A stretch of DNA of 64,000 nt from Trichaptum fuscoviolaceum. Taxonomy: Eukaryota; Basidiomycota; Agaricomycetes; Hymenochaetales; Trichaptaceae. The position numbers and the translations under genes are program-made. The stretch spans positions 4,280,707-4,344,706 of the forward strand of contig CAJSYZ010000008.1 in NCBI GenBank assembly GCA_910574455.1, given 5' to 3'. Below, piece after piece: positions 32,801 through 44,800 of this stretch. A model generated the notes under the pieces. It ran no database searches. It was not told the origin of the DNA and saw only the letters and a program-made list of their open reading frames with translations. How positions within the stretch are numbered: the first letter of the stretch is position 1; each line of letters opens with the position of its first letter.

Positions 32801-35800
32801 GAACGACTTACGTACATGGCCGAGGAGACTGCCGAGGCATGGCTAGCCTCAGGAGGAGACCCTCTCGGCGACCCGATCACTATCTTTGAGGTCAACAAGC
32901 GACCGGATGCGGACCAATGGTATGCAGCTATGGAAGTTGAAATTAACTCGCTTCTTAAGCATAAGACATGGGAATACGTCACTCCCCCGCACGGCGCCAA
33001 CCTCACGGGATTGAAGTTTGTCTATCGGACGAAGCGTCGGACTGACGGCAGCATTGATAAGTACAAAGCGAGACTTGTCGTACAGGGATTCACCCAGGTC
33101 GAAGGCATTGATTATTACGCTAACGACACTCGTGCTCCAGTTGCTCGTCTATCTACAATCCGCGGCATACTCGCATACGCCGCAACGCACGACTGGGAGA
33201 TCCATCAGATTGATGTCAAGTCGGCATATCTGTACGGCGAACTCGACTCAGACGAAGAAATCTATGCGCGCCCACCAGTCGGCTATACACTTCCAGGTAT
33301 TAGGCCAGGACAGGTGATTCGTCTTATCAAAGCTCTCTATGGTCTTAAGCAGGCAGGTCGGCGATGGTACCAGGTTCTTTGCAAGATCCTTGAAGGCGCC
33401 GGACTTCGACGCACCGATAAGGAAGAAGCACTCTTCTATCGGCATCACCCGGACGGCCACATCACTGTCACGGTATCATGGGTCGACGACTTGTTTCTTG
33501 CATCGAGCAAGCGAGGCAACTGCAACGAGCTGAAGAAGAAGATTGGCGAGAAGGTCGAGTACACTGACGGCGGGGAAGTCAGCTGGGCACTTGGTATGGA
33601 GATCAAGCGGAATAAGCCTACTCACGTTATCGCTATTCGCCAGCTCCCATACATCGAGACCATCATTACTCGATATGGCTTTGACGATGCCATGCCCATG
33701 AAGATTCCTGCGAAAACCTCTGTCCACCTCAGCGCCGACCAGGCTCCCCAGACTCAGGAGGAGCGCACTGATATGGAGAAACGACCGTTCCGAGCAGCCG
33801 TTGGAGCTTTACGCTACGCTGCTGACGTTTCGCGCCCTGACATCGCTTGGATCGTTGGGCAGCTCGCTCGCTATATGTCCAATCCTGGACCGACGCACTG
33901 GACAGCACTTAAGTGTGTGTTTCAGTACCTGAAGGCGACGAAGAATAAGTGGTTGATGCTAGGAGGGAACGGGAAGGACGAGTTGGAAGGATTTTCGGAC
34001 TCGGATGGAATGTCCACGGAAGGACGACGCCCTATCTCCGGCTACATATATCGGTTCGTCGATTCAGCTATTTCTTGGTCTTCTAAGCGACAAGAACTCG
34101 TCACGCTATCGACCGCTGAAGCCGAATACGTTGCGTTAACGTACGCCGGGAAGGAGGGTGTATGGCTAAGTGAGGTACTTGGCCAGGCACTAAATTTAGA
34201 TCTCAAGCCATTTACGCTTCACTGCGACAACACGTCTGCGATCAACATCGCATCGGACGACGTCTACCACGCACGCACGAAGCATATCGACATCTACTAT
34301 CATTGGATACGCGATCAAGTGTCTTTGGGAAAGATACTAGTCAAGTATGTCGCTACAGATGACAACTTCGCTGACATCTTGACAAAGGCTCTGCCTGAGC
34401 CTAAGGTCAATCACTTCGTCGATGGTATCCGACTACGTGCTTGAGGAGGAGTGTTAGAATGAGTCACTCGGAGTCATATGATGAACTGATTCATTAGATA
34501 GACCCGGTGATCTGACTGATTGTGACTAGGACAATAGTTGTACTGCGCAGCATGTATGAGTCGTGTACGCAGCATGGTCTGTGCATTGTTCCATAGTGTT
34601 CTATGTGTTTCTCTCTATTGTTCTCTGTACAGTATATAAGTAGAGCGTATAGGCTCAGGAATATCATCAAGTTATCAGTCCCCTCGAACTGTGTGTTCAT
34701 CTGTGCTATTGCCGCTACCTTCAGATCTCTTCGTGACTTCTATTAGGGGGGCGTGCTCTGGGTTGAAGAAAGTGTGCCTAAGCACTAACCTCACGAGTTC
34801 CGGGAAGGGTGAGCAACGTCGAAGTCGCTCAACGTTAACGTGGGGGGTGAGCTTCGGATCGAACAGATAGTGTTGTACCAAATCAACAGGACCGAGAGGG
34901 CCGTACTGGGGGTGAGTGGGGCGAGGGCTTGGTGGAGGTGAGGGGTACTGGAGGGGTCCGGTGACAGTGTTGTGTCGGAGGAGGTAAGTGGTGGGCCAGT
35001 CGTCGGCGTTCCAACCGGGTTCGTCGGCCGGGAGGGACCAAAGATTGGAACCGAATTCCGAGTCGGCTGGTCCAGGCTGGAGTTCTTCTTCTTCTTCTTC
35101 GTCAAGGAAATCAAATTTTAAGGGGGAGGGATAGAAAAAGGGGGCAGTGGCTGCGAGACGTTGTTCAGGTGTTTCGGAAGGCGGTAGTTGATAAGTTGGG
35201 ATGGGAGTGTTAAAATTGAAAGGCATAGAAGGTAAAGGAATAGTTCTGGGTCTGGGGGTAGGTGGGGGATTAAACAAGGTTTGTCTGGTTGAGGTGGGAC
35301 TGTTGTAAAAATATGGGAAATACGGATGCGAACGAAAATCGGGGGTTACTGTCGGCGTCGTCGTAGTCGGTTGAGGAAGAGGAGGAGGAGGGTGAGTCGG
35401 AGTCGGTGGAGGCGTTGACAAGTGTGTCGTCGCTGTAATTCGTAGTGGTGAAGGTAAAGGGGGTGCTGGTTGCCAGAGGGGGGGAGAAGATGTCCCGGGG
35501 GTTGACTGTCGTTGGGATGGGGCTAGGATTTGGAGAAAAGGGTTCGAGGTCTGGCAGGGAGTTGATAGGACTGGGTGCCGGAGGTGGTGGAGTCTGCTGG
35601 GATTCCAGGGGGGTGCTAGAGGCGAGAGGTTGCTCTTGCTTGTGGTTACGAAGTTTTTCGATGGTGATTTTATAGAACTCGAGGAGTGCATACAGCTGGA
35701 GTGCGTATCTCACTTTGGTCGGACCGGGGGCGTTTCGGATGCGGTTATTGATGTCTGGGATGAGTATGTCCAATGGTTTCTTATCAGGATGATCGTCCTT

Positions 35801-38800
35801 AAACACAAAATAGAACAGATGAGAATTGAGAATAATCTGTTCGTCATGCGATGACTGATTCGCTATCACTTGGAGTTCCGTCAGCTGGCGTTCCACTAAG
35901 CTGGAAATGAGAGGTGGGATCGACTCCTGTGATGAAGAACTCATTATTCGGCCCGAGGCCAACGTAAATATGAGTGCTTCGTCCTAGATAGTGTAGTTCT
36001 AGATCGTGTATCCAGAAGGTGGTAGGTCGGCGTTCTGGGAAGATGTACCAGATGAGAAAGAGATGGAAGAGTCGGAAAGAGGTGCGTGTGATGATAGGGT
36101 GGATTTGTAAATGAGCTATCCAGATGAGAAGTCGGATAATGTCATAGAAGGTGTGCATGAGAATGGGGAGAAAGTGGGGTGGCTTCTGGTGCATTTATAC
36201 GAAGTTTCTAGTTGATCAGGTGGTCGTTGAATCAGTAGAAAGCTTCTGGGGCAGAGTGGGGCATGTTGGTTCTTCGATATCAAACTTCGGGGGCAAGAAG
36301 TCTTGTTATCTAGCCGCAGTGGGGCAAGAAGTCTGAGGAGGGGGCTAAGAAGTTGTGCTTGTAGGTCCAAGGTGTCCAAATCGGGTTACGTGTGGCGTAA
36401 ATTCTGCCTAATGGGGTTACGAGTGGCGCGTTGTGTGTCCAAGTTGTCCAAATCGGGCTACTTCAGCTTGTGCAACTCCTTGTATGCTGATAGAAGTTCT
36501 TCTGAATGCTTTAGTGCGTCTTCTGAGGCCCATGTGTTGTTGCTAGTTGGGTATCCTAACCATTTGATAAGGTACTTCCTTCGATTCGGGGCTCCTTTGT
36601 GCTGTAGAATTGCTTCTACTTCGAATTCTTCTTCTCCATCGATAAGGTCAGGTGGAGGTTTAGAATAGGCTGGCCCATGTTCTACTGTCTCGGTGTTGGG
36701 AGTTAGAAGGGAGGCGTGGAATACAGGGTGAATCTTCCAAGTTCTAGGCAGTTCGAGTTCATAGACATTATCCCTGAGTTTTCGCTTGATAACGAAGGGT
36801 CCTTCGCGTTTTGATTGAAACTTTGAGGGTAGTCCGGTTCTTCGGAGGTTCCTTGCTTCTAACCATACAGATTGTCCAATGTATAGTGGCTTGAATTGGG
36901 TAGATTGAGCTTCGCGCTGATATTCCTGTGCGAGAGTTAGAGCTGCTTCTGCATCATTTCGGAGTTCTAGTATCTTTGATAGTCGATTCTTGAGGGTCGG
37001 AATGTTGCTATCAAGTTCCGATTTTTCCGAGGGGAATGATGTTGGATCATATCCCATTAGTAGTCGAAAGGGGGTCTGTTCCGTGGTTGAATGTTTCCGA
37101 TTGTTGTGTGTGAATTCCATGAGGGGGATGTATTTGCTCCAGAGGTGGGGGTGATTTGCTGCATAGATCCTGAAGTATGCTTCGATCTCCTGATTGCTGC
37201 GCTCTGCTTGTCCATCAGTCTGTGGGTGATATGCTGTAGACATTGCTTGCTTGATGTGAAGCAATCGGCATAGTTGTCTGAATACCATGGATGCAAACTG
37301 TGGTCCTCGATCCGAGATTATTTTCCTTGGTAATCCGAATCGTCTGTACACGTTGTCAAAGTACAGTTGTGCAGTGTCTAGTGCAGTGATCGTCTTGGTG
37401 CATGGAGTGAGTACAATCGCCTTGGTGCAGTCATGATCCACAATAACACATATGCTGTCGAATCCATCAGATTCTGGGAGGTCTGTGATGAAATCGATGT
37501 TGACGGTTGCAAACGGGTAAGTGTCTTTATCTGCGATGATCGGGTTGAGTGGAGGTACAAGAGGATGGTGGTTGATCTTCATCTGTTGACAGATAGCACA
37601 TCCTTGGATGTATTTCGTCACGAACTGTTGCATTCTTGGCCAGTAATATGTTCGTCGAATTTGTTCCATTGTATTCGCTACTCCAGGGTGATTTCGAGTC
37701 GGTAAGTCATGATATAGTCGTAGAAGGTTGCGCATGATTTCCGTGTTCCTTGGCACATAGATCTTGTTCCTGAAGTGTACCAATTGATCCTTGATTGTGA
37801 AGTCGGTCATTTTGGGCTTGGTGAGTGGTAATTCTTTCTGTAGAAGGCTCATCGCTTCCTGAATATCTCCAGTTTCTTTGCGTATTTGGAGGTGAAGGTC
37901 ATCGACATCGATGATGTTCCTGTCATCTTCTTCGGCTTCTTCAATTCGGGTGGCTAGGAGTTCCATTTCTTTGAGAAAAACTTTCTCTGGTAGAAGTGTA
38001 ACTTCGTTGCTAAGTTCTCCTTCCGTTTTAAAATGGTCCGCACGTCGGGATAGAGCATCGGATTGGATCATGTGTTTTCCTGGTATGGCTTGTATCTTGT
38101 AATTATACCTTGAGAGTTCATTCTGCCATCGAGCTTGTCGAGGGGTCAAGCGTTGGGGTTGTCTCCAATAGGTCAGATTCTTGTGGTCGCAATGAATCGT
38201 AACTGTATGCGGGCTTCCAAGTAGATAGTGTCTCCACATTTGGAGTGCTCGAATAATAGCAAATAATTCTCTGTCATATATTTGCCAGTTGCGTTGCGTT
38301 GGGTTGAGAGCTTGAGAAATATAACCTATGGGTTTGAGTTGACCGTTTTCGTCATGTTGGTGTAGTGCTGCGCCGGTAGCTACAGCTGAGGCGTCCGTTT
38401 CAAGATAAAATGGCTTGTGTGGGTCGGGTTGCATGAGGAGGGGTTCCTTCGAAAAGAGTTCCTTGAGCGTCTGAAAAGCCTTTTCACATTTGTCTGTCCA
38501 GACAAAAGGTGTGTCCTTCCGTTTAAGTTGATCAAGTGGTCGGCATATAGTTGCATAGTTTGGAATGAATCTGTGATAGAAGTTGGTAAAACCTGTAAAT
38601 GATCTGACGTCCTTGAGACATTTCGGAGTGGTCCAGTCAAGTATCCCTTGTATCTTGGAGGGGTCTGTCTTGATCTTTGATTCCGAAATAATGTAACCAA
38701 GAAATGGTACTTCGAGTTGGTGAAATTGGCATTTCGCTGGTTTGACGTAGAGTTGATTGTCCTTTAGGATTTGAAAAACTTCTTTGGTGTTTTCAATGAG

Positions 38801-41800
38801 CTGCTTGAGAGTCGGGGCATGAATGAGTAGGTCGTCCATGTAAACAATGACCTTGTTCTGGCGTATTTGCTCCGCTAGAATGTCATTCATGAAGCGTTGA
38901 AAAACTGCAGGTGAGTTGCATAGACCGAAAAACATAACGGTTGGCTGGTAGAGTTTCCTGTTGCATACAAAGGCTGCTTTCCATTGATCGGATTCCTTGA
39001 TGCGAATGTTGTGATAACCTTGTCGGATATCGAGGGTAGTGAAGTATTTGGATCCTCGGAGTTGATCGAGTAGTTGCTGCGAGTTTGGCATAGGATATGC
39101 ATCTTTGACTGTATGCGAGTTAAGGTATCTGTAGTCCTGTACTGGTCGAAGTGTTCCATCTTTCTTATCAATAAAGAAGAAAGGTGATGCCATTGGGGAG
39201 TTTGATTCCTTGATAAATCCTTTGTTGAGCAAGTCGTCAATTAACGTAGTGAGAATCGGTTGTTGATGGTATGGGACCGGGTAAGGTTTGTGAATTTTCG
39301 GCACAAAACTTGGTAATGTTTTGATCTCCATATCATAGGGTCGGGCAGGGGGGTAGGTTTGGATTTCATTTTCTGAGAAGATGTCCGCATATTCCAAATA
39401 TTCATCTGGAATATTAAGTTTCTCCTTCGGCTTTTGGTTTTGCTGTTCGAGTCGAGTAGAGACCGTGATCTTGTTGATAGTGATTGTATCATCATTCCAG
39501 TTGATCTGGGGCTTTGCCTGTTTGAACCAAGGTAGTCCTAGAATAACATCGTCGCTTGGAATGTGTGTCCGATAAAAGATTGTCGATGTTGAATGAGGGT
39601 GGGTGAGATTCAATCGAATCCGTTCTGAAACTGTTCCGTTCTTGTTCAGAGTTCCATCGGCATTGCTAACTTGTAAAGCTTTATCAAGTTTATGCATTTT
39701 GATGTTGAGCTTATCAACTAAGTCCGAGTTGATAAAGTTCAGTTGTGCTCCAGTGTCAAGAAGGGCATTGATAGTGATGAGGCGTCCGTTAACGAGTAAT
39801 TTGACCGGGATTCGAAATGATGAGATGTTGCCATTTAGAACAACAGTGTTGAGTTGAACCGGGTTAACCAACTCTGAGCTGTTCAAAAATTTGCAGCATC
39901 ATAGTTGCCATATTCATCGAAATCTTCATTGTCAAGTTCGTCCAAAGTGTTGAATAGTTCCTCTCGAGACTGATCATCGAGACTGGTAATAATCTCGTTG
40001 ATCTGATATGCCTTGTCTTCCAGGGTGTTCGTTTCATCATAGTCATCGTCATCCACTTCCATTGCATTGATTCGGGGCTTGAATCTGTGTTTAGCACCTG
40101 GGAAGCGTCCTTGGGGTTTTCCTCTAGGTTTGAAAGAGTTCCTAGGACGGGATGGGCGTTTGGGACATTTGTTCGCAATATGACCGGGTTTTTCGCAATA
40201 GAAACATAGACCTTTGTCTCTAGCTTCCTTCTGCTTCTCTGGGGTAAGCTTGTTGAAATACATAGCATTGATATTGAATTCTTCCATCTTGTCTTCGAGT
40301 GAAGGTTCCGATTCCGGTTCCGGGTCAGAGTCAACTTCCATTTCATGAATTCGATATCTGCGATTGAATCGGCGTTTCGGATAGCTGTACTTTCTCCTAA
40401 AGAATTGTGAAGGTTTCTGTTGATGAGGGGGATTCATCCTTTCGTATTGTAGACCAAACTTGAGGGCATTCTCGTAGTACGGGTCCATGAGGGGTTTTCC
40501 TGCTGTGTCCTTTGTCATATTGTCTTCAATTCGGATTAGTTCCCTTTGGATCGAAATTGGAAGGCCTTTCTTGAACAGATTGGTGAGAACTGTGGTGTCT
40601 TCGATTCCTGCATCGTAAGCTAGTCGTTGGAATTCATAGACATATTGATCTGTGCGCATGCCGGGGGTTTGCTTGAGTTTCATGAGTTCCTCATATGCGT
40701 CTGCAATGTAGTCTGCAGATATGAAGTGTTCACGAAAATCTTTCTTGAATTTTGCCCAAGTATAATCCCATGGTTTTCCGTCGGCTAGTTTCTTGTTTCC
40801 TTTGGTAATGATGCTGTTTATGAAGGTACCAGCTGTGTAGAATTGCGCAGGTCGAGACGACAAACGGAGCAGAACGCGACAAAGTTTTCATTGCAGCAAC
40901 GACAACAAAAAATGTGCCGCAGTAGGTACAAATATATGTAAATAAGCTATTACTTAATATATACCATGCATGCCACATTACAATGCGAGATCGCAAACCT
41001 TCAACACTTTCCCTCGATCGAAGCATTGTAAAACAAACATAAAAATAGAGATAAATGACTTTCCCTTAAATAGCAAGAGGCCCTATGCCATCCATTGCCA
41101 GTCCAGCCACTTCATCTTCAAGATCAACGTCTTCTGCTAAAGCAGTGTCCTTCTCCTCCCCGCCTCTCGTGTCCTTGCTGACCCTGCTGCTTGAGGCCTT
41201 CCTAGTAGGGCAGTCCGATGCATAGTGACCCTTCTTGTTGCATGCATAGCAAACAACATTCCTGGTGGCACGCGCACTGTAAGCCACTGTACTTGGCCGT
41301 TCAATAGCTATGGCCTGCTGGCGAGCATCTTCATTGAGGAGTCGTGTGGTGACAAGGTCAAGAGTGAGTTCATCTGGCGGAATACTGTCAAGGGATGCAT
41401 TGAAGTGTTTGAACTCCTCATGAGGAAGGCCAGCTGTCAAGACGTAAATGACAATCTCCTTGGGTATTGAAAAGTCGTCGGTCTCCAAACGGTAAGCAAG
41501 GTCCTTAACATGGGCAATCCAATCTGAGACTGTCTGTTCTGCGTCCATCACCGAGGAGAAAAACAGTCGTAGGAGCGCCATCCTTGAGCTCAAGCCACGA
41601 GCATGGTGATGGTCCTGAAGCGCCTTCCAGATAACAGCAGGATCTTTGTCACGAGTGTGAGCTTTCTCCGACGTCTCAACGTGGAGAGTGATCTCCGCGC
41701 ATGCAAGTCGCTGCTTTTTGCGAAAAGCCCTGACTGCCTTCGACCCCTCACTACCCATCGGACACTTCTCCGAACCATCAACCACATCCCACAAGTCCTT

Positions 41801-44800
41801 CGACACCAAATATGCCTCCATCTGCCATGCCCAATCCACATAGTTCTTGCCATTCAGCTTCTCGAAGTCATTCTTTCCCATGATCATAATGTGCAGTCCT
41901 TCGCACGGAAACGGGTGCCACGGTCCTTCGGGCAAGTGCAGTCCTTCGCACGGATAGGGTTGCCACAGTCCTTCGCAGCAACAAGAATAGAAACCCAAAC
42001 TGCCACAGTCCTTCGCGGCAAGAATAGGTGCCCAATCACTACGGCCCTTCGAGTGATGGGATCAAAAAAGAAGACCTGCGATCCGACGCAGGGGAAGCGG
42101 GAGTCCAGAAGTCGAGAATCGATGACAAAGCTGATAGATTAGAGCAAGAGCGCAAGGCTCATAACCTGTAGAATTGTGCAGGTCGAGACGACAAACGGAG
42201 CAGAACGCGACAAAGTTTTCATTGCAGCGACGACGACAAAAAATGTGCCGCAGTAGGTACAAATATATGTAAATAAGCTATTACTTAATATATACCATGC
42301 ATGCCACATTACAATGCGAGATCGCAAACCTTCAACAAGCTGATCCTAGATTGCAGAATGTGGCTGCAAGTCGAACCTTGTCTTCATCTGTAGTGTAACC
42401 GGGTGTGAGAATGATATAATTCTCCATGAGATCGAGCCATCGTCTAGCATCCTTGCGACTGCCATTGAAGTTGAATGGTTTATTTGCTCCATTCCTGCGT
42501 TCTTCGATTTTGTCCGGGGGTCCGGATGTGTTGGTTGCTCCTCCAGAAGTTCCCATTGGTGGCGATGGAGGTGGAGGTGGCGGTGGTGGTGGCGGTTCAG
42601 GGGTCGGAGAATTAGACTTTTTGGGTTTGTGGTCAGGGTCGAAGGGATCGACGTAGTCTAATTTGTCTTCTTCCTTCTTTGGAGGTTCTTCTTCCTGCTT
42701 CGGAGGTCTTTCTGGTGCTTTTCCTTTGTCTACAGATGGGGGTGTATCTGTTACTCCTCTAAGTTTGAGGGCTTCGAGTCGATCTGTTAGAGACTTGACT
42801 GATCGCTTGGATTGCTCAATTTCAACGTCAACTTTAGGTTTGTCCGTGCCTAAGATAGAGGGTCCTGCAAGCGATTGGCTGTGTCTATGCCGGGTGGGGC
42901 TTGCGAGTAAAGGATGAGCAACTGGGGAAGTTTCTTCCTTGGGTTGATGAGTAGAAGGTCGGGGAGTATTGGGGTCGGGTTGGGTGGTAGGAGGTGGGGT
43001 ACTTGGGGGTGCAACTGGGGATGTGGCTGCAGTTAATGCGGTGGATTGTGAAGTGTTTGTATCAAGCGGTGAAGGGGGGAGTAAGTGGGTAAGAGTAAGA
43101 GGGGATGGTCTGGACTGGGGTTGATTTAGTCCGTGTAACTCTTGGTAACGTTCCTCAGCGTCTTCCGGGTCGACTGCTTGATAATTTGTGTTGTATCTGC
43201 GGTAAAATTCTCCGGGGTGATGTCGATATCTTTTTGGAATAGCTTTCCACTCTCTTCCTTGCTTGCTGAAGTAGATGTATTCGGAATGAAATCCTCGGGC
43301 TCTATACCAACAGCGTTCCGAGTAGTCGAAGTATGAATTTTCCGGGGGGTAGGGAGGTAGTGATTCAAACGAGGTGTCAAGGTGAGGGGTGTCCGGTAGT
43401 TGTGATCGAGGTGCCAGAGTGTCTAATCAGTAGTTTGGATTCCGTTTGTCTGATACTGTGCCGGAATCGGAGGTACTGGGGGAATAGGAGTGGCTTGTCG
43501 AATGGGACGGTTCGGAGGTGAAATGAGTGGAATGTCACTTGGGGATAGGCTAGGTTGACAACCGCAGCGATTGATGTAGGTTTGAACGTCTTCTTCAACG
43601 TCAGGCCAATAGCAAACGTAATCTAGATGTTCCCTAGTGGTTTGGACTGTGTAATGATAGTTGGTTTCCGGATGGATGTGGGCTGCGTATATGAGATCGT
43701 TCCGAAGGGCTTGGTTGCTTCCAACGTAGGCTCGTCCTTCTGTCCAAATTAAGTCTACCCTTAGTTTCCAATTGGTGGGGAATCGACGGTTTCGGATAAG
43801 AAATGCCAATGATGTGATTACTGAATCTCCGTCGTAGCTTTTCTTGATTCGTTGATCTAGTCCGTTGAGTTTCAGAAGTCTAAAGTTCTCTGCAATTTCT
43901 GTCTCGTCTGATATACCGGGTTGGATAGGGTGAAGTCGACTAGTTCTGGGGATGATTAGATTTGCCAGGTTGCCTATTTGATTTATGAATAGAGCTGCTA
44001 AGTCTTCTTCTGATCCTTCTGAGGTGGGATTGGAATGGTCCAGGGGTAGGTGTGTCGAGCTGGATGGGTGAACCTAGAAGGGGGATGGGAGTTCCTTCGC
44101 GTTTGATCTCTTGTTTGATCGGAGGGGGAGGGGGTGTATGCTGTTCCTGGATCCTTTGAGTAACAGGTGTTACAGGTGGTAATTGCCTGTTATATGTTCC
44201 TATTTCGCTTGTCCAATAGTGTTGAGGATCTTCGAAGTTAGATGATGCTGAGCTAAGATAGGTTTCCCTTGTGAATTCTTGTCCGAGTCGAGGGGCTGGG
44301 TACGAAGTAACAAATGGATTGGTTACTATGCTTTCTCGAGCTTCGGATGGGGGTTCTGCTCTTGTTGTCTGCTCTGTATCAGAGTATTCGAGTTCGGATG
44401 GGGTGTGGGGTGGGGTAGAGTTGGTGGGGATGTCTGTGATGCGGATGGGGTCGAAGATAAAAATCTCCTGCACGTCTTCCAACAATCTTTCCGTATGATT
44501 GGCGACTCGTATTAAGACCTTCAGGTTGGGCACTTCCTTGGGTGATCTCTTCCCTTGAGCTACTTGTTGTTACAACACGAGTGGGTTCTCCTAACTCTCT
44601 TCTCGAGTGCTCGTCCGGTATGTTACTTCGGTTCGCTGGATAACAACTTCCTGTTGTGTTCACCGGTATTTCTGTCGTCAACGAGTGAAGCTATGTCTCT
44701 CTGGATCTTCGCTATATGCGTCTAGCAGTTTCACTAGGTGGATCGGACCGTTCCTCTGCTTGCTTTCTTCTCTTCAAGTTACCTGGGCTGGCTCTGCTTT

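Larger units (their letters stand above)
29819..34745 (+). mobile_element. E4: intact Ty1/copia retrotransposon, 294-bp LTRs
   Basis: LTRs 29819-30112 and 34452-34745 (TGTTAGAATGAG...GACTTCTATTA), no difference seen between them; duplication GGGGG (29814-29818, 34746-34750). Single uninterrupted Gag-Pol frame. This is the youngest insertion in the nest and the best candidate for current activity. The LTR carries a TATA-like box (GTATATAAGTAG). Confidence 0.94.
40836..42337 (-). mobile_element. E5: gag-only LTR retrotransposon (TR-GAG type), minus strand, 171-bp LTRs
   Basis: LTRs 40836-41006 and 42167-42337 (plus strand TGTAGAATTG...CTTCAACA), duplication AGCTG (40831-40835, 42338-42342). 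Total 1502 bp. It codes only a copia-type Gag; no protease, integrase or RT. The PBS (minus strand GGTTATGAGCCTTGCG, ending at 42166) is the same as that of E4. It is therefore non-autonomous and likely mobilised by a copia element. The LTRs differ at three positions. Confidence 0.88.

Noticed and set aside
28917..36194. Envelope gene after E3 pol (endogenous-retrovirus-like)
   Set aside because: The position fits, but the large frame shows no signal peptide, furin-like site, fusion peptide or C-terminal anchor; the small hydrophobic ORF alone is not enough.
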